From positions 1 through 64,000 of the forward strand of contig DAIDJP010000056.1 of the NCBI GenBank assembly GCA_027451285.1: DNA of 64,000 nucleotides. Reading direction: 5' to 3'. Position numbers and translations under genes: made by a program. Within the stretch, counting starts at the first letter, position 1, and each line of letters starts with the position of its first letter. Origin of the DNA: Acidimicrobiaceae bacterium. GTDB lineage: Bacteria; Actinomycetota; Acidimicrobiia; Acidimicrobiales; RAAP-2. Positions 33,570-42,040 of the stretch are shown here, piece after piece. The notes under the pieces were generated by a model. The model was not told where the DNA came from. It saw only the letters and a program-made list of their open reading frames with translations, and ran no database searches.

Positions 33570-35102
33570 ATGGGCCGTTTCTACATCACTACCCCCATCT
33601 ACTACGTGAACGACGCGCCCCACGTGGGTCACGCGTACACGACGGTGAACGCCGACGCCCTGGCCCGCTGGCACCGCTTGCGCGGCGATGAGACCAAGTT
33701 CCTCACCGGCACCGACGAGCACGGCCAGAAGGTGGCCGACGCCGCGGCGAAGAACGGGGTCTCGCCCCAGGAGTGGACCGATCGGACCTCGGCGCGCTTT
33801 CGCGAGGCCTGGGACGCTCTGGGGATCAGCTACGACGACTTCATCCGCACGACCGAGCCGCGCCACTACGAGACGGTGCAGAAGTTCCTCGGGGCCATCT
33901 ACGACAACGGCTACATCTACAAGGACGTCTATCGCGGCCTGTACTGCGTGAGCTGCGAGGACTACTTCACGCTGGAATCCTCGGACCAGGGTCGATGCCC
34001 GATCCACGGCCGGGCCCTCACCGAGATGGAAGAGGAGAACTGGTTCTTTCGCCTGAGTGCCTTCGAGGACCGGCTGCGCAAGCACTACGAGCGCCACCCC
34101 CACTTCGTCACCCCCGAGACCAAGCGCAACGAGGCGGCGTCCTTCATTCGCGGCGGACTGCGCGACATCTCCATCACCCGCACGTCGATCGCCTGGGGCG
34201 TTCCGGTGCCCTGGGACGAGGGACACGTCTTCTACGTCTGGTACGACGCGCTGATCAACTACATGACCGCGATCGGCTACGGACGCGACGCCGACGAGGT
34301 CGCGACCTGGTGGCCGTCGTCGCATCACCTGATCGGCAAGGAGATCATTCGCTTCCACTGCGTCTGGTGGCCGGCGATGTGCATGGCCGCGGGCCTCGAG
34401 CCGCCCCACCACGTCCAGGTCCACGGCTGGCTCTTGATGGGGGGCCAGAAGCTCTCCAAGACCATGGCGGCCGAGGGCGCCGTCAAGCTGACCGACATCG
34501 CCCCCGTGACGCTGACGAGCGAGTTCGGCGTGGACCCGGTGCGTTACTACCTCTTGCGCGAGACGTCGTTGGGCAACGACGGCGAGTTCTCTCACGAGGG
34601 GATCACGCATCGCTACAACACGGACCTCGCCAACAACCTCGGCAACCTGATGAGTCGGGTGGCCACGGTGGTGGCGACCAAGTGCGCCGGGATCGGCCCG
34701 GCCCCACGCGCCGACTCCGAGCTCGCCCCGCTGGCGCGCGCGGCCATCGCCGACGCCGTCGAGGCCTGGGACTCGTTCTCGCCCCAGGGTGCGCTCGAGG
34801 CGACGTGGCGCCTCTTGAGTGCCACCAACGCCTACCTGGAGGAGCACGCGCCCTGGAAGATGGACCCGGGCGTCGACGTCGAGGCGGTCTTGGGTGACGC
34901 CCTCGAAGTGCTGCGAGTGGCGGCCGTGCTGGCGACGCCCGCGATGCCGGCGGTGTGCGCCGAGATCTGGCGGCGCATCGGTCTCGAGGGCTCGCCCGAG
35001 GACGCGACGGTCGACGTCGCGGCCACCTGGGGCCTCTATCCCGGAGGGCTCGCCGTCGAGAAGGGAGAGCCCCTCTTTCCGCGGATCCGGACCGACGCGT
35101 GA
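33570..35102 (+). CDS. metG: Methionyl-tRNA synthetase
   Basis: 510 residues, the short class Ia form without a C-terminal EMAP domain. HIGH-like motif is NDAPHVGHAYT, the zinc/connective region contains YCVSCEDYFT and GRCPIHGR, and the KMSKS loop reads GQKLSKTMA (KLSKT, a common variant). It charges initiator and elongator tRNA-Met. Translation of tatD begins within its stop (GTGA). Confidence 0.95.
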   Translation: MGRFYITTPIYYVNDAPHVGHAYTTVNADALARWHRLRGDETKFLTGTDEHGQKVADAAAKNGVSPQEWTDRTSARFREAWDALGISYDDFIRTTEPRHYETVQKFLGAIYDNGYIYKDVYRGLYCVSCEDYFTLESSDQGRCPIHGRALTEMEEENWFFRLSAFEDRLRKHYERHPHFVTPETKRNEAASFIRGGLRDISITRTSIAWGVPVPWDEGHVFYVWYDALINYMTAIGYGRDADEVATWWPSSHHLIGKEIIRFHCVWWPAMCMAAGLEPPHHVQVHGWLLMGGQKLSKTMAAEGAVKLTDIAPVTLTSEFGVDPVRYYLLRETSLGNDGEFSHEGITHRYNTDLANNLGNLMSRVATVVATKCAGIGPAPRADSELAPLARAAIADAVEAWDSFSPQGALEATWRLLSATNAYLEEHAPWKMDPGVDVEAVLGDALEVLRVAAVLATPAMPAVCAEIWRRIGLEGSPEDATVDVAATWGLYPGGLAVEKGEPLFPRIRTDA

Positions 35103-35878
35103 CCTGGACCGACGCCCACTGCCACATCCAGGAGAACTTCCGCGCGCAGGAGGGCCCGGATCTGACCGAGATCCTCTCGCGCAGCGCGGCCGCGGGGGTG
35201 ACCCGCGTGGTCGTGGTCGGCACGGACGCCACCACCTCGGCCCAGGCCCTCGCCGTCACCGAGATCGAAGGCCCGGTGGAGATCTACGCCACGGTGGGCC
35301 TGCACCCTCACGATGCCACGAGTGACCTGGCCGAGGTGGCCGCACTGGCGCGCGGTGCCCACCCTCGCCTGGTCGGCATCGGTGAGACGGGCCTTGACTA
35401 CTTCTACGAGCACTCGCCGCGCTCGGCCCAGCGCGCGGCCTTCGTGGCCCAGATCGCGCTGGCCCACGAGCTCGACCTCGCCCTGGTGATTCACGCCCGA
35501 GACGCCATCGACGACCTCTTCGACATCCTGAGGAGCGAGGGCGTGCCGGCTCGCACCGTGATCCACTGCTTCACGGGCACCCCCGCCGACGCCGAGGGGT
35601 GTCTGGCGCTGGGTTGTGACATCTCGGTGGCCGGGGTCGTGACCTTCAAGAACGCCGAGGCGCTTCGCGAGGCGATCCGCGCCGTGCCCCTCGAGCGGCT
35701 CCACGTCGAGACCGACAGTCCCTTTCTCGCGCCGGTGCCGCATCGAGGTCGGCCCAACGAGCCGGCGCTGGTGGCCGTGGTGGGCGAGTACGTCGCTCAT
35801 CTGCGCGGCGAGGACCCCGCGATCCTGGCGCGCGCGACGCAGTCCAACACCGCCCGGCTCTTTCGATTACCATCTTGA
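35099..35878 (+). CDS. tatD: TatD-family metal-dependent DNase
   Basis: 259 residues. Metal ligands are seen in TDAHCHIQ (HxH), GETGLDY (E), VIHARDA, IHCFTG and VETDSPFLAP (D). TatD enzymes are metal-dependent deoxyribonucleases of DNA repair; the tat name is historical. GTG overlaps metG stop. The stop lies in an AT-rich hairpin. The frame is open upstream within metG but without a start signal. Confidence 0.94.
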   Translation: MTWTDAHCHIQENFRAQEGPDLTEILSRSAAAGVTRVVVVGTDATTSAQALAVTEIEGPVEIYATVGLHPHDATSDLAEVAALARGAHPRLVGIGETGLDYFYEHSPRSAQRAAFVAQIALAHELDLALVIHARDAIDDLFDILRSEGVPARTVIHCFTGTPADAEGCLALGCDISVAGVVTFKNAEALREAIRAVPLERLHVETDSPFLAPVPHRGRPNEPALVAVVGEYVAHLRGEDPAILARATQSNTARLFRLPS

Positions 35879-35895
35879 TAAAGTAGTTTTTATCA
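35876..35895 (+). other. AT-rich hairpin at the tatD stop
   Basis: TGATAAA and TTTATCA form a perfect seven-base stem around a six-base loop; the first arm includes the tatD stop codon. No T-run follows the stem, so it is not a classic intrinsic terminator. It stands out as AT-rich in GC-rich DNA and may separate tatD from the next promoter. Confidence 0.45.
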
Positions 35896-35924
35896 GGGAG
35901 TAAGTAGAATTGTTGGTTCACGAG

Positions 35925-35953
35925 TTGCCATCGAGTGCCGCTCAACCTAGCGT
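35925..35953 (+). promoter_or_regulatory. Sigma-70-type promoter for the PASTA-RlpA gene
   Basis: TTGCCA (35925-35930), a 17-base spacer and TAGCGT (35948-35953) give the best -35/-10 pair in the window. Transcription would begin near 35960, leaving a leader of about 45 bases with a ggagga site before the CTG at 36005. Confidence 0.55.
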
Positions 35954-36004
35954 TGGAGGACGGGCCGATTCACCCTGGCCCGCGATCCTGGCGGAGGATA
36001 GACA

Positions 36005-37141
36005 CTGACAACAGAACCTCGGCGTTGGCGCGTGCGCCCGCCGTTGCTGGTGGCCGTGGCGAGCTTGCTTCTAGCCCCACTGGTAGTGATGGCGCCCTCA
36101 ATCGCGGGGGCGTCGGGTTCGCACGCGCCGGTGCGCACGCCCAACGTGGTCGGCCTCTCGCGCGCGCAGACCTACGCCGCGATGCGCCACGCCGATCTCT
36201 ACTTCACGACCAGCGGCCCGGGCAGCGCGAATGCGACCTGGTCGCGCGTCGTGGCCGAGCGGCCGCGCGCGGGCACCCTCGTGGCCTGGCACTCGAGCGT
36301 GGTCCTGACCGTGACGCGGGTCGCATCGGCCAGCGCGACGCCGACGACCAAGCTCGCCACGGCGACGACGTCCACGCGTAGAACCCCTGGTCGTGTGCCG
36401 AATCTCTCGCACATGACCCGCGCTCAGATCTACGCCGTGATGCACCGGGCCGACCTGTACTTCTCGACCACGGGCCCCGGCTCGGCCAACGGCACCTGGA
36501 AGAGCGTGGTCGCCGAGAGCCCCAAGCCCGGCACGCCCATCGCCGCGCGCTCGAGCGTGACCCTCACGACCTCGCTGCTCGCGCCGGTGCCGCCCGGGCA
36601 CGTGCGCGTGCCGAACCTGACCCATCTCTCGCGCGCTCAGGTCTATACCGTCATGCGCCACGCCGATCTCTACTTCACGACCCGTGGCACCGGCGCGGGC
36701 CGTCCCTGGACCAGGGTGGTCGCCGAGAGCCCGTCGCCGGGTGCGGTGGTGGCGCTGCGCTCAACGATCTCTCTCACGACGGCCCTCGCCGTGACCACCG
36801 CCGCGGTCACCCACCCGCGCACGGCGCCGACGCGCACGGTGCCGACGCGCACGGCGACAGTGACCACCCACTCCACCGCCGCGCCGCTGGTGGGCACCAC
36901 CCACTACCGAATCGGCGTGGCGACCTGGTATTCCTACGTGCCGGGACGCTGCGCGACCTCGTATCTGCCCATGGGCACGCGTATCACGGTCGAGGACCTT
37001 GACACCGGGGTGAGCGTCTCGTGCGTGGTGACCGATCGCCAGGACTACAGCCCGGGGCGGGTCGTGGACCTGAACGAAACGCAGTTCGCGCAGCTCACCG
37101 CGCTCTGGCGCGGCGTCGTGCGTGTCAAAGTTTCCTGGTGA
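36005..37141 (+). CDS. Secreted three-PASTA plus RlpA-like DPBB protein
   Basis: 378 residues if CTG 36005 is the start. A signal peptide (RRWRVRPPLLVAVASLLLAPL) is followed by three PASTA-like repeats (about 46-108, 130-190, 200-262), each with VxNLSRAQ-YAVM and HADLYF, a T/P-rich linker, and a C-terminal RlpA-like double-psi barrel (about 300-378; ATWYSY, LPMGTRI, TDRQDYSPGRVVDLN). PASTA binds peptidoglycan or muropeptides and DPBB/RlpA domains cleave or bind glycan strands. It occupies the slot of rpfB between tatD and ksgA. GTG at 36032 is the alternative start but has no ribosome site. Confidence 0.8.
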   Translation: MTTEPRRWRVRPPLLVAVASLLLAPLVVMAPSIAGASGSHAPVRTPNVVGLSRAQTYAAMRHADLYFTTSGPGSANATWSRVVAERPRAGTLVAWHSSVVLTVTRVASASATPTTKLATATTSTRRTPGRVPNLSHMTRAQIYAVMHRADLYFSTTGPGSANGTWKSVVAESPKPGTPIAARSSVTLTTSLLAPVPPGHVRVPNLTHLSRAQVYTVMRHADLYFTTRGTGAGRPWTRVVAESPSPGAVVALRSTISLTTALAVTTAAVTHPRTAPTRTVPTRTATVTTHSTAAPLVGTTHYRIGVATWYSYVPGRCATSYLPMGTRITVEDLDTGVSVSCVVTDRQDYSPGRVVDLNETQFAQLTALWRGVVRVKVSW

Positions 37142-37950
37142 CCCACACCCGCCGAGAACTGACGGCCCTCCTCGAGAACCACGGGCTGCACCCCTCGCGC
37201 GCGCTCGGCCAGAACTTCGTGGTCGATCCCAACACCGTGCGACGCATCGCGCGCCTCTCTCGGGTGGGCGAGGGCGACGTGGTGATCGAGATCGGCGCGG
37301 GGCTGGGGTCTCTCACCCTCGCCCTCATCGAGACCGGCGCCGAGGTGATCGCGATCGAGGTCGACCGCTACCTGCTCGACGCGCTGAGAGAGTCGGTCGA
37401 GCCGGCCGCTCGGGTCGTGCACGCCGACGCTCTGACCGCGGACTTCTCGGAACTTCTCGCAGGCCGCGACGCAGTCGTCGTCGCGAACCTGCCCTACAAC
37501 GTGGCCACGCCCCTCGTCCTGCGCTTGCTCGAAGAGGTGCCCGAGATCACGAGAATGCTCGTCATGGTCCAGCGAGAGGTTGGCGAGCGTCTCGCCGCCG
37601 GGGCCGGCGACGAGGCCTATGGCGCGGTGTCGGTGCGCGTGGCCTACTTCGCGACGGCGCGAGTCGTCGGCCACGTTGGACCGGCGGTCTTCCTACCCCG
37701 GCCCCGCGTGGAATCCGCGCTCGTGGAGATCGTGCGTCGCCCGGCGGTGGCGATCGATCCCGCGGTCGTCGCCGAGGCCGACCTGTTCGAAGTCGTGCGC
37801 ACCGCCTTCGGCCAGCGGCGCAAGATGTTGCGCCGCTCACTGGCGGCGTGGGCGAGCGAGGGCGTCTTCGAGCGCGCCCAGCTCGACCCCACGCGCCGGC
37901 CCGAGGAGTTGACCCTGGAGGAGTTCGCGCGACTGGCGGCGGCGCGGTGA
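37138..37950 (+). CDS. rsmA: 16S rRNA dimethyladenosine transferase
   Basis: 270 residues of KsgA/RsmA, which dimethylates A1518 and A1519 of 16S rRNA late in small-subunit assembly. LGQNFVVDPNTVRRIA (about 23-38), IEIGAGLGSLTLAL (SAM motif I) and ANLPYNVATPLVLRLL (catalytic NLPY) are intact, and FLPRPRVESALV is the C-terminal hallmark. GTG overlaps the preceding stop by four bases and its own stop overlaps the ispE start. Confidence 0.95.
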   Translation: MTHTRRELTALLENHGLHPSRALGQNFVVDPNTVRRIARLSRVGEGDVVIEIGAGLGSLTLALIETGAEVIAIEVDRYLLDALRESVEPAARVVHADALTADFSELLAGRDAVVVANLPYNVATPLVLRLLEEVPEITRMLVMVQREVGERLAAGAGDEAYGAVSVRVAYFATARVVGHVGPAVFLPRPRVESALVEIVRRPAVAIDPAVVAEADLFEVVRTAFGQRRKMLRRSLAAWASEGVFERAQLDPTRRPEELTLEEFARLAAAR

Positions 37951-38723
37951 TCGCACTCGACGCGCCGGCCAAGCTGACCTGGTTCCTTGAGGTCACCGGC
38001 AGGCGCGCCGACGGCTATCACGAGCTGCGCGCCGAGATGGTGAGCCTCGCCTTCGGCGACACACTGGAGGTCGACGAGACGGCGGACTACCTGGTGATCG
38101 AGGGGGCTCCGCACCTGGCCGCCGACGAGACGAACCTGGTGTCGCGCGCCCTCGCCCTGGTGGGCCGGCGCGCGGGCGTGCGCGTGATCAAGCGCATCCC
38201 CACCGGTGGCGGGCTGGGCGGTGGCAGCGCGGACGCCGCGGCGATACTCCGCTGGGCCGGCGGCGTGGACGCGGCCGCGGCGCTCTCGCTCGGCGCCGAC
38301 GTGCCCTTTTGCCTCGTCGGTGGACGCGCCCTCGTCGAGGGGGTGGGCGAGCGCGTGACCCCGTTGGCCTTCGAGGCTCGGCGCGTCACCCTCCTTCTGA
38401 GCGACATCGCCATCGACACCACCCGCGTGTTCCGCGCCTACGACGAACTCATCGCGCGCGGGGTTCGCCCGACGGGTCGCAATCACCTGGAGGCCGCCGC
38501 CACGCTGGTCGAGCCGCGCCTGGCGCGCACGTTGGCCTGGGCCCGCGAGAGGTTCGGTGAGGTGACGCTGGCCGGATCGGGCTCGACGATGTTCGTCGAC
38601 TCGCATGTAGATCCCGAGCGTGCGACGTGGCGCGAGGAGGGTCCCGTGGGACCCGTGCGCGTTGTCCAGACCACCACGACGCCGGAGGCGCCGACGACCT
38701 ATTTGCCCGCGGCGCGACGCTGA
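37947..38723 (+). CDS. ispE: 4-diphosphocytidyl-2-C-methyl-D-erythritol kinase
   Basis: 258 residues, GHMP kinase of the MEP isoprenoid pathway, using ATP on CDP-methylerythritol. The start DAPAKLTWFLEVTGRRADGYHEL (part) and the glycine loop IPTGGGLGGGSADAAAIL are the diagnostic motifs; the late LAGSGSTMF matches motif 3. At the low end of family size. The last 25 bases are antisense to the end of the bS22 gene. Confidence 0.94.
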   Translation: MIALDAPAKLTWFLEVTGRRADGYHELRAEMVSLAFGDTLEVDETADYLVIEGAPHLAADETNLVSRALALVGRRAGVRVIKRIPTGGGLGGGSADAAAILRWAGGVDAAAALSLGADVPFCLVGGRALVEGVGERVTPLAFEARRVTLLLSDIAIDTTRVFRAYDELIARGVRPTGRNHLEAAATLVEPRLARTLAWARERFGEVTLAGSGSTMFVDSHVDPERATWREEGPVGPVRVVQTTTTPEAPTTYLPAARR

Positions 38724-38800
38724 AAGCGCGTGCGCTTCAACATCTTCTTGTGCTTCTTCTTGCGCATGCGCTTGCGGCGCTTCTTAATCAGTGATCCCAT
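38699..38800 (-). CDS. Ribosomal protein bS22 (AURKAIP1/COX24-type microprotein)
   Basis: 33 residues, beginning MGSLIKKRRKRMRKKKHKK and ending RRAAGK. This is almost the known actinobacterial bS22, a small-subunit peptide seen in mycobacterial ribosomes and belonging to the COX24/AURKAIP1 family. More than half the residues are K or R. Its last eight codons overlap the end of ispE on the other strand. A TAGTGT -10-like box lies about 10 bases before the ATG on the minus strand. Confidence 0.88.
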   Translation of the reverse strand: MGSLIKKRRKRMRKKKHKKMLKRTRFQRRAAGK

Positions 38801-38838
38801 GGCCTGTTGAACACTACTAGGTTTCGGGGCCCCGCTCG

Positions 38839-39096
38839 TCAGGTGCGATGCGCCGGGCCCTCGGGCAGGTCGCTGACGCGCTCGATGCGCAGCGCCTGGC
38901 GCGGGCAGCCGCGCACCGCGAGACGGGCCGACTCGAGGGCGCTGAGGTTCGACAGGGCCACCGGTGTCTTGTCGATGATGGGGTATCCCCACTCGTCCAG
39001 GCGCACGAGATCGGGCGCCAGCTCGGTGCAGTGGCCGAAACCGTCGCACTGGATGGGATTGACCGCGAGCACGAAGCCGCCGGTTCGCCGCCTCAT
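38839..39096 (-). CDS. Ferredoxin, 3Fe-4S type
   Basis: 85 residues. Cysteine pattern C-x5-C in NPIQCDGFGHCTELAP and a lone CP in VRGCPRQAL gives three ligands: one fewer than a 4Fe-4S site, since the middle position is glycine/phenylalanine. Small actinobacterial 3Fe-4S ferredoxins of this pattern serve P450s and other redox enzymes. ATG at 39096 overlaps the NuoF-like stop (ATGA); an in-frame ATG two codons earlier is possible. It is the last gene of the electron-transfer operon. Confidence 0.85.
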   Translation of the reverse strand: MRRRTGGFVLAVNPIQCDGFGHCTELAPDLVRLDEWGYPIIDKTPVALSNLSALESARLAVRGCPRQALRIERVSDLPEGPAHRT

Positions 39097-40370
39097 TCCC
39101 ATATCAACTCGTCCTCGCGCTCCAGGGTGGGTACCGCGGCGAAATGGCGCCGTGACTGGGCCCCGGCGCACGCCGCTCCGTGGCGGTGACCCTCGAAGTC
39201 GGCGGCGAAGACCGCGAGCGCCGAGCGCACGAAGCGCACGACTCCGTCGGGGTGTCGGCACGCGCCGCGGCCCTCGATGACGCCGGCGCGCTCGACGAGG
39301 CGCTGGTAGGCGGCCGCGGCGTCGCGCGTGGCGTGAGCCAGGTGCCCGAGGTCCTCGGCCAGGGCCGGCAGGCCGAAGGCGCAGGGTCCGCACTGACGCG
39401 CGCTCTCATTGGCCATCCAGCGCACGACCCGGTGGGTCTCCACCACGCCGCAACCCGCGCGCGAGAGCACGACGATGATTCCCGCGCCCACGCTGACGCC
39501 GTAGGGGGCGAGCGCCTCGTTGGCGTAGGGCAGGTCGAGATGGCGCCCGTCGAGCCAACTGCCCCCGTAGCCGCCCATGACGAGAGCGAGGGGATTGGGG
39601 TCGGCGTCGGCCAGGGCCAGGATCTCGCGCAGCGTCGTGCCCAAGGGGACTTCGGCGACCGTGGGCCGCTCCACCGCGCCGGTCACCGAGACCAGCGTCG
39701 TGCCGGGGCTCTGCTCGGTGCCGTGGGCGCGGAACCACGCCGCCCCGTAGCGGCCGATCAGCCCGACGTTGGCGCAGGTCTCGGCGTTGTCCACCAGAAC
39801 GGGGCCGTGACCGATGCGCAAGATGGTGGGCCGCTGGGGCCGGTACTGGGGCAGTGACTCGTTGTCGTCGAGCCAGTGCACCAGGGCCGACTCCTCACCG
39901 GCGACGAAGCGCCACGGCGGCGTGTGCAGCTCGAACTTGGCGCCGCGGTCGTGGCGGCGCTCGCGCTCGTGCAGGGCTCGTGTCACGTGATTGACCACCG
40001 AGGGGTTGTCACGCGCGACGGCCACGGCGATGTTCTTCGCGCCGATCATGGCCGCCAGGTACTCCGCGCCGTCGAGGACCAGGTGGGGGTTGGCGCTGAG
40101 GAGGGACTGGTCCTTGTGGGCTCCGGGCTCGCCCTCCATCGCGTTGACCACGACGAATTTGTGGTGATTGCGCTGCTCGCGCAGGAGGCGCACCTTGCGC
40201 GCGGTGGGAAAGGCGGCGCCGCCGCGACCCGTCAGGCCGGAGGCCTCGAGCTCCTCGAACAGCCCGCCCGGGCGTGCGCCGATGGGGAAGGTCGCCTCGT
40301 GCTGGGCGAGGGTGAGGGGCCGCCCGGTGTCACCGTGGAGCAGGCGCGGCAGGTCGTGGGCCTGGATCAT
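39093..40370 (-). CDS. NuoF-like NADH:acceptor oxidoreductase subunit
   Basis: 425 residues homologous to the 51-kDa subunit of complex I and HoxF: glycine-rich SGLTGRGGAAFPTARKV, FMN/NADH site VVVNAMEGEPGAHKDQ and GAEYLAAMIGA, an SLBB-like segment around SVTGAVERPTVAEVPLG, and a C-terminal 4Fe-4S motif ESARQCGPCAFG with GRGACRHPDG. It would oxidise NAD(P)H and pass electrons through FMN and the cluster. No other complex I genes adjoin. ATGA overlaps join it to the membrane gene before it and the ferredoxin after it. Confidence 0.87.
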   Translation of the reverse strand: MIQAHDLPRLLHGDTGRPLTLAQHEATFPIGARPGGLFEELEASGLTGRGGAAFPTARKVRLLREQRNHHKFVVVNAMEGEPGAHKDQSLLSANPHLVLDGAEYLAAMIGAKNIAVAVARDNPSVVNHVTRALHERERRHDRGAKFELHTPPWRFVAGEESALVHWLDDNESLPQYRPQRPTILRIGHGPVLVDNAETCANVGLIGRYGAAWFRAHGTEQSPGTTLVSVTGAVERPTVAEVPLGTTLREILALADADPNPLALVMGGYGGSWLDGRHLDLPYANEALAPYGVSVGAGIIVVLSRAGCGVVETHRVVRWMANESARQCGPCAFGLPALAEDLGHLAHATRDAAAAYQRLVERAGVIEGRGACRHPDGVVRFVRSALAVFAADFEGHRHGAACAGAQSRRHFAAVPTLEREDELIWE

Positions 40371-41137
40371 CGCCGCCCCCGACGAGGTGTGTCCTGGGGG
40401 CGGCGCGGGAAGGCGGTCGTTGAGGGCGGCTGCGCCTGCTCGTCGGTCGCGGTGCGACGGGCGGGCGGTTCGCGCCGCGGCGCCTCCGCGGGGCGAAGGG
40501 GGGTCTCGCGACGGGGAGCTTCGGCGGGACGAAGGGGCGCCTCGCGCCGCGGCGCCTCGGCGGCGGGGGCGAGAGGTGAGAGCGCGGTGCGCCCGGCCGC
40601 GCGCGCCGGACGGGCGTAGAAGCGCCACAGGCCCGCGAGGGCGCCGGCGAGCGCGCAGACGACAACGAGGATGAGACCGACGCCAGAACGCGCGTCGGTG
40701 CCCGTGAGAAAGGCGTGCACGATCGCGATTGCCCAGCCGAGCCACGAGAACCAGTGGATGAAGCGCCAGGTCTCGTTCTTCAGCCGGGTCTTGGCGAGAC
40801 TCGAGATCCACACCGCGAGGATGAGATCGAAGGCCACGGCGCCCAGTCCCACCGGCACGCGCTTGTAGGCCGAGGTGAGAGGCACCAGCACCGAGATCGG
40901 TCCCGTCGAGACGAAGCTGTCCACAATGGTCGTGGCGATGTGCAACACCAGGAAGATGACCGCCACGATCGAGAGGGACCGGTGCAGCTCGGACAGCTCG
41001 AAGCGACCCACGGCGGCCCCGCCGACGCGGTTGGCGACGAGGCTGCCCAAAACGACGACTCCGGTGAAGAGGATCAGGGTGACGAGACCGGTCGCGCGCG
41101 TCGTGTACCACAGGTAAGGCGACGTCAGAGCAATCAC
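40367..41137 (-). CDS. Ferric reductase-like transmembrane b-type cytochrome
   Basis: 256 residues. Five or six spans between residues 1 and 175 with histidines placed for two hemes: ELHRSLSIV, VLHIATTIV, FIHWFSWLGW and IVHAFLTG. The family is the ferric_reduct domain also found in YedZ/MsrQ, carrying electrons across the membrane. The last 75 residues are a cytosolic P/R/A tail of 12-residue repeats. GTG overlaps the apbE stop. With NuoF-like protein and ferredoxin on one side and ApbE on the other, it probably links NADH to an external flavoprotein. Confidence 0.82.
   Translation of the reverse strand: MIALTSPYLWYTTRATGLVTLILFTGVVVLGSLVANRVGGAAVGRFELSELHRSLSIVAVIFLVLHIATTIVDSFVSTGPISVLVPLTSAYKRVPVGLGAVAFDLILAVWISSLAKTRLKNETWRFIHWFSWLGWAIAIVHAFLTGTDARSGVGLILVVVCALAGALAGLWRFYARPARAAGRTALSPLAPAAEAPRREAPLRPAEAPRRETPLRPAEAPRREPPARRTATDEQAQPPSTTAFPRRPQDTPRRGRR
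40463..40558 (-). repeat. 36-base tandem repeat in the membrane cytochrome gene
   Basis: Two full and one partial in-frame copies of a 36-base unit encode APRREAPLRPAE-type repeats (units begin at 40558, 40522 and 40486 on the minus strand). Units 1 and 3 are nearly identical at DNA level over 16 bases while unit 2 has synonymous changes, so the array is not freshly made. Confidence 0.75.
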
Positions 41138-42033
41138 GCTCCACCTCCGTCAGGGGGCCACCCGCCGACGAATTCCACGCTACCGTCGTGGCGCACGAGG
41201 CGCGCCGAGAGGCCGGCCTGGGCGATGCGGTATCCCGCTTCCTCGCCCCAGAGCAGGGCCGCGGTGGCGAACGCGTTGGCGTCGACGCAGGTCGCGGCGC
41301 TGACGGTGGCCGTGGCGTAGGGGCCGCGCGCGAAGGTGCCGGTGCGCGGATCGATGACGTGGTTGACCAGGGTGTCGCCCGCCCGCCAGGTGCGCGTGGT
41401 GAGAGACGACGTCGCCACGCCGGCGTCACGGATTGCCACGCGCGGCTCGCGGCCGGTGACTTCCAGCGAGTCCGAGACGGCCACGACCCAGGGGCCCTCG
41501 TCGCTCGAACCTCGCGCGGCGACGTCGCCACCGATCTCCACGACCACACCGCCGTAGGCCGCGAGCTCGTCGGCGACGCGATCGGCGACCATGGCCTTGG
41601 CGCTCGCGCCCAGGTCGAGTCGACATCCCGGGGCCAGGGTCACTTTGTGGCCCGCACGGTCGAGGTCGATCGCGCCCACCCCGAGCGAGGGCACCGGCGC
41701 CGCGGGTGCGCCCGCGCCCGTGCGCACCAGCTCGTCGTAATCGCGGTCGTATCCCAGCGCCAAGAGCGCCGGCAGCACCGTCGGATCGCAGAGCCCTCCG
41801 GTCAGCTGCGCACTGCGCAGCGCCGCCGCGAGGGCGAGTTCCAAGGTGTCGCTCACCGCGACGGTCTCTCCCTGGTGCTCGTTGAGCCGCGAGATCTCCG
41901 AGTCCGCGCGGAAGCGATTGCAGGTCGCGTCCACCGAGTCGATCCAGTGCCAGAGCCGTTGCTGGGCGATGGGCAGATCCTCGGGGTGCTGGGTGGCGAG
42001 AGAGCCCGTGAGCCCCCAGATCGAGAAGTTCAT
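41134..42033 (-). CDS. apbE: FAD:protein FMN transferase (ApbE)
   Basis: 299 residues. ApbE moves FMN from FAD onto a threonine or serine of an extracytosolic or membrane flavoprotein. DLGASAKAMVADRVADEL (Mg/FAD loop, family DLGGIAKGYA), VEIGGDVAARG and VNHVIDPRTGTF are the key motifs. No signal peptide is evident. No FMN_bind-domain target lies in the operon, so the acceptor is uncertain; the small upstream gene is one candidate. The ATG starts eight bases after that gene's stop. Confidence 0.92.
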   Translation of the reverse strand: MNFSIWGLTGSLATQHPEDLPIAQQRLWHWIDSVDATCNRFRADSEISRLNEHQGETVAVSDTLELALAAALRSAQLTGGLCDPTVLPALLALGYDRDYDELVRTGAGAPAAPVPSLGVGAIDLDRAGHKVTLAPGCRLDLGASAKAMVADRVADELAAYGGVVVEIGGDVAARGSSDEGPWVVAVSDSLEVTGREPRVAIRDAGVATSSLTTRTWRAGDTLVNHVIDPRTGTFARGPYATATVSAATCVDANAFATAALLWGEEAGYRIAQAGLSARLVRHDGSVEFVGGWPPDGGGA

Positions 42034-42040
42034 CGCGACG

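Noticed and set aside
35879..36004. A c-di-AMP (ydaO-type) riboswitch, as found before many actinobacterial rpf genes
   Set aside because: The leader after the promoter is only about 45 bases and lacks the conserved GGGGA and GGGUGAAUC elements on the correct strand.
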